Positions 6,692-9,014 of a DNA stretch of 9,014 bases are shown one piece after another; position 1 is the stretch's first letter; every line of letters begins with the position of its first letter. This DNA comes from an uncultured Akkermansia sp. GTDB taxonomy: Bacteria; Verrucomicrobiota; Verrucomicrobiia; Verrucomicrobiales; Akkermansiaceae. A program made the translations under genes and the position numbers. The stretch is from NCBI GenBank assembly GCA_904501955.1, contig CAJGCY010000108.1, positions 1-9,014 of the forward strand. Direction: 5' to 3'. The notes beneath the pieces were generated by a model. The model did no database searches. It saw only the letters and a program-made list of their open reading frames with translations, and was not told the DNA's origin.

Positions 6692-6720
6692 ACTATACAC
6701 CCTTATCCGCCGATTGTCAA
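6692..6720 (-). promoter_or_regulatory. Sigma70-type promoter of ileS
   Basis: On the minus strand TTGACA (6715-6720), a 17-bp spacer and TATAGT (6692-6697) form a near-consensus promoter. Nine nucleotides separate the -10 box from the ATG at 6682, leaving a 5' leader of about 2-3 nt. There is no room for a T-box leader, which often controls ileS in other bacteria. Confidence 0.8.
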
Positions 6721-6844
6721 TCTTATTGTGCCTCTCAGCTGCCCTTATTTGCTCCTTTAACGGCATTTATGCAACTGTCATATGGTGTTCTGTGCGATAA
6801 AACGGGGTTTTGCCGTTCGCTGAATCCCGATTTTGTGAAATGCT

Positions 6845-8437
6845 TCACATTTTACCACCCGCCGCGCGGATGTACCGAGCGCAGTCGGCGTGGCCTCTTT
6901 CCGTGGCAATTTTGAGAGGCGTTTTGCCATGTATGGGCGACCTATTAACATCGATTTCCGGAGCTTTCAGCAAAAGTTCGACGGATTCTGTGACTCCCCA
7001 GAACGTTGCGAGATAAAGGGCTGTTTCACCTTGTTTATTAACCTTGTTGACATCAATGCCGGGAGAAGCCAGTAAAATCTTGGTGCATTCAGTGTGTTTC
7101 GCCCATGTTGCATAGTGGAGAGGCGTCCAGCCATATTCGTCAACAGTGTTGACATCTGCGCCTACGGCAATCAGGAGTTTGAGTACTTCCGGTTTGTTGT
7201 AAGCAATGAGCATCGTCTTGTCATAGTCAAAAATCCCCAAGGCATTGAGTTTCTTTTGAGCTGTTTCTTTATCTGTTTTACTGAGCCAACGCGCTTGTTT
7301 GCCCGCCACATGATAATCGTAGGATATTTTGGAGAACGCGATTCCCGCTATCAAGAGCGTTATGCCACACAGGACGAATAGGAACTTCTTTTTAGTATCA
7401 GACGCTTGCTCTTTTTCTCTCCGTAATTGCTCTGCTGCGAGACTCAACAGTGCTGCGTGTGGATGTTCCTTAGTATCTTTCGTTGTTTTATCGTTTATTA
7501 TCTGCGCTGCTGCTGATGATGGCTTGGGGGTGAGTAGGTTAAGCTCATCCAGCCAAGATTGGGCACTTTGCCAGCGGCTTTTGGCACGAATGACCAGCGC
7601 TTTGTCAATGCTGCGCAGCAGGGCGGGGGAAAATCGTGCACGCAACTCGGGGCGTGAGACCAGAGGTATGTAGGGATCCTCATCATCAATGCGTTCGACT
7701 GCCTGCGGGGGGCATGCGCCGGTGATGACTCGGTAACAGGTGGCGCCCAGCGCATAAATATCCGTCCACGGACCGCGTTTGCCGTGAGGGGTAATTTGCT
7801 CCAGCGGTGTGTAGCCGGGTGTGCCCACCATGGTGGCGGAACGCTCCGTTTGTAGGGCTCGCGCGGTGCCGAAATCGATGAGAATGGGTGTGCCGTCCTC
7901 CTGCAGCAAGATGTTGCCGGGCTTCAGGTCGCGGTGCAGCAGGTTCTGCGAATGGAGGTAGTCCAGCGCCTTCAGTACAGTCTTGAGGATAGGCAGCAAC
8001 CAAGCCTCATCCGGCTTTGCAGGAGCTGCTTTGTGTAGCTCTTTGCCGTCAATGTAGGGCATGACAAAGTAGGCGGTGCCCAGTGCTTCGAATGCCTCGT
8101 GCACGCGGACGATGTTCGGGTGGTTCAGGTGCGCGAGGGTGCGGGCCTCATCCACAAAGCGTTGCAAGGCGTGGGCGTAGTTCTCCGCAGAGTCGGTATC
8201 ATCCAGCGGGTGCACCTGCATGGTGGTGATATCGCGGTAGGCGTAATAGGTGGGCAGGTTCTCCTTAATCACCACCTGTTCATGGCTTTGCATGTGCTCT
8301 GCTAGGTAGGTGATGCCGAAGCCACCTTGGCCTATTTTGCGCAGCAGGCGGTAGTGCCCCAGCTCAAGCCCCACCGGCAGCGCTACGCCGCTGCCTGAGT
8401 TTGCACCGTTTTGAGATTGCGAAGAGTTGTCGCTCAT
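6845..8437 (-). CDS. Membrane Ser/Thr protein kinase with C-terminal ankyrin repeats
   Basis: This encodes 530 residues from the ATG at 8437. Residues about 28-300 form a Pkn2-type (Hanks) kinase: glycine loop GQGGFG (36-41), ATP lysine Lys58 in VVIKE, helix-C Glu96, catalytic loop HRDLKPGN (168-175, Asp170 and Asn175), DFG (188-190), and activation segment ending GTPGYTPLEQ (205-214). All key residues are intact, so it should be active, and it is an RD kinase that may be controlled by activation-loop phosphorylation. A basic stretch then one membrane helix (about 352-370) predicts kinase in the cytoplasm and the tail outside. The tail (about 406-526) holds three to four ankyrin repeats, a protein-binding module; GWTPLHYATW and KTPLKIATERGH are typical. 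An upstream in-frame ATG (8527) would encode a Pro5-Lys3 run from a homopolymer tract and is less likely. The tail is AT-richer than the kinase half. Substrates are unknown. Confidence 0.93.
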   Translation of the reverse strand: MSDNSSQSQNGANSGSGVALPVGLELGHYRLLRKIGQGGFGITYLAEHMQSHEQVVIKENLPTYYAYRDITTMQVHPLDDTDSAENYAHALQRFVDEARTLAHLNHPNIVRVHEAFEALGTAYFVMPYIDGKELHKAAPAKPDEAWLLPILKTVLKALDYLHSQNLLHRDLKPGNILLQEDGTPILIDFGTARALQTERSATMVGTPGYTPLEQITPHGKRGPWTDIYALGATCYRVITGACPPQAVERIDDEDPYIPLVSRPELRARFSPALLRSIDKALVIRAKSRWQSAQSWLDELNLLTPKPSSAAAQIINDKTTKDTKEHPHAALLSLAAEQLRREKEQASDTKKKFLFVLCGITLLIAGIAFSKISYDYHVAGKQARWLSKTDKETAQKKLNALGIFDYDKTMLIAYNKPEVLKLLIAVGADVNTVDEYGWTPLHYATWAKHTECTKILLASPGIDVNKVNKQGETALYLATFWGVTESVELLLKAPEIDVNRSPIHGKTPLKIATERGHADCARYIRAAGGKM

Positions 8438-8450
8438 GTGATTGGGAGAG

Positions 8451-8476
8451 AGTATATGCTTTTTTTTGGGGGGGGG
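8451..8476 (-). promoter_or_regulatory. Kinase -10 box with G9/T8 homopolymer tract upstream
   Basis: On the minus strand TATACT (8451-8456) lies 13 nt before the kinase ATG, giving a predicted leader of about 5-6 nt. Immediately upstream, 8460-8467 is eight T and 8468-8476 is nine G on the plus strand. No recognisable -35 hexamer is found at 16-18 bp. The tract sits where promoter spacer length or the -35 region would be, so tract length could affect expression. Confidence 0.45.
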
Positions 8477-8527
8477 AGGAGGGCGGAGCTTTTGGTGGCT
8501 GCCGTACCGCGTGTAATACACACGCAC

Positions 8528-8693
8528 GCTCTAGTAAGGTAACAAAAATAGCCGAGAAGTCAAGCTCGGAACGCGGGGGAGTGCATAATCGCGCGGGGAG
8601 TTACGGATGGGGGGGGCTTATCATGGGGTTATTAGACACTGCCGGCCCGATAAATCGGAATTGGGAGTGCAGTTTGCGAGCCGAAGGTGAGCC
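8528..8693. other. Intergenic region upstream of the kinase gene
   Basis: I see no gene here. The only notable item is a short palindrome, GTGTAATACAC, just outside at 8511-8521, which could be an operator for the kinase gene but is too short to be sure. No clear promoter pointing rightward was found. Confidence 0.4.
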
Positions 8694-8845
8694 TAAATTT
8701 GAGCCCCGGAGGGGCGCTATAAAATAGAGCCCGGCGGTGGAGCCCCGTAAGGGGCGGCCTGTGAGGGCGTAGAAAGCGCAGACTCGAAGCCCCAAACCCC
8801 GGGAACCGCAAAAAAAACAAATGCGAACCCCGGAGGGGTGGCATA
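8694..8845 (-). repeat. Composite repeat unit, copy 3: right arm of the inverted repeat
   Basis: This is the reverse complement of the unit at 417-603. It contains three small hairpins of the CCCC/GGGG type (8703-8715, 8742-8755, 8827-8839), each with a counterpart in the left arm. The segment 8816-8845 is identical in complement to 181-210 and 417-446. It lies in opposite orientation to the two left copies, so it and the left arm could pair or recombine across the eight-kilobase gene block. Confidence 0.8.
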
Positions 8846-9014
8846 TAATGCGCGGACCGGAGCGAAGCGACGCTCCGCGCTGGTGGGCGCGTGTTTTGTT
8901 TGTGCGTTAATATCCCATTGATAACGCGATGTCATAAGACGAATTGCGGCATGCGGGATTTCTTCGCACTTACGTGCTCCGGGCGGGTTATGCCACCCGC
9001 ATACCGTCTCGGCA
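8846..9014. other. Hairpin-rich intergenic end of the window
   Basis: No gene is supported. A hairpin with GGAGCG (8859-8864) and CGCTCC (8871-8876) is flanked by GCGC on each side, and another forms from GCGGGT (8983-8988) and ACCCGC (8995-9000) with a TATGCC loop. The linker differs from the one next to the left copies (91-180), so repeat units are joined to different linkers. Confidence 0.45.

Noticed and set aside
3944..6760. Plus-strand open frame of 938 codons opposite ileS
   Set aside because: It is the antisense of a clear ileS gene. The low-complexity Val/Gly/His/Leu-rich product is typical of the shadow of GC-rich codons and has no recognisable motif or start signal.
6683..6766. 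28-residue N-terminal extension of IleS
   Set aside because: The extension contains the near-consensus promoter and does not resemble IleS; the family's N-terminus fits the ATG at 6682.
8438..8527. 30-residue N-terminal extension of the kinase
   Set aside because: It is low complexity (Pro5-Lys3 from the homopolymer tract) and covers the predicted -10 box. The ATG at 8437 begins a normal flexible N-terminus.
8632..8844. Minus-strand 70-codon frame in the right repeat, sharing MPPLRGSHLFF with the left copy
   Set aside because: The shared peptide is a by-product of the shared DNA repeat. The frame of the second left copy differs and no promoter or start signal is associated.
417..8845. Composite transposon or genomic island bounded by the inverted repeats
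   Set aside because: No transposase, integrase or resolvase is present, and the block contains core genes (ileS, lspA). Dispersed intergenic repeats explain the flanks more simply.

Overview
The window looks like a bacterial chromosome segment, GC-rich (about 60-67% in the conserved genes by hand counts of single lines). It is most likely from a member of the Verrucomicrobiota/PVC group, perhaps a gut relative of Akkermansia. The hints are the style of the IleS (HMGT in place of HIGH), the Pkn-type kinase, a small secreted DUF1573-like protein, and starts without Shine-Dalgarno sequences. This assignment is an inference and I hold it at about 50%.

Layout. Positions 1-597 hold no credible gene. 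They are a repeat-rich spacer built from a tandemly duplicated linker-plus-unit repeat full of small CCCC/GGGG hairpins. From 598 to 8437 six genes all lie on the minus strand. In transcription order they are: a membrane Ser/Thr kinase with a C-terminal ankyrin domain (6845-8437), ileS (3965-6682), lspA (3241-3867), a secreted DUF1573-like protein (2623-3222), an ADP-ribosylglycohydrolase fused to a macro-like/phage A1S_2505-like domain (1317-2510), and a predicted lipoprotein of unknown function (598-1314). Positions 8528-9014 are again intergenic and carry an inverted copy of the left-hand repeat, so the gene block is bracketed by inverted repeats.

Transcription units as read from the sequence. 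(1) The kinase has its own -10 box (TATACT), preceded by a G9/T8 homopolymer tract. (2) ileS has a near-perfect sigma70-type promoter and probably leads an ileS-lspA-DUF1573 operon. (3) The ADP-ribosylglycohydrolase has its own consensus-like promoter and is followed after 2 nt by the lipoprotein gene. In the two best promoters the -10 box lies only 7-9 nt from the ATG, so those mRNAs should be leaderless or nearly so. None of the six starts has a convincing, properly spaced Shine-Dalgarno sequence.

How the genes may work together. IleS and LspA are housekeeping: isoleucine charging and lipoprotein signal peptide cleavage. LspA would process the lipoprotein encoded at 598-1314. The ADP-ribosylglycohydrolase-macro fusion plus lipoprotein pair is the least explained unit and the best candidate for an undescribed small module. 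The evidence for a joint function is only their tight coupling and shared promoter. I see no transposase, integrase, CRISPR array, tRNA or rRNA.
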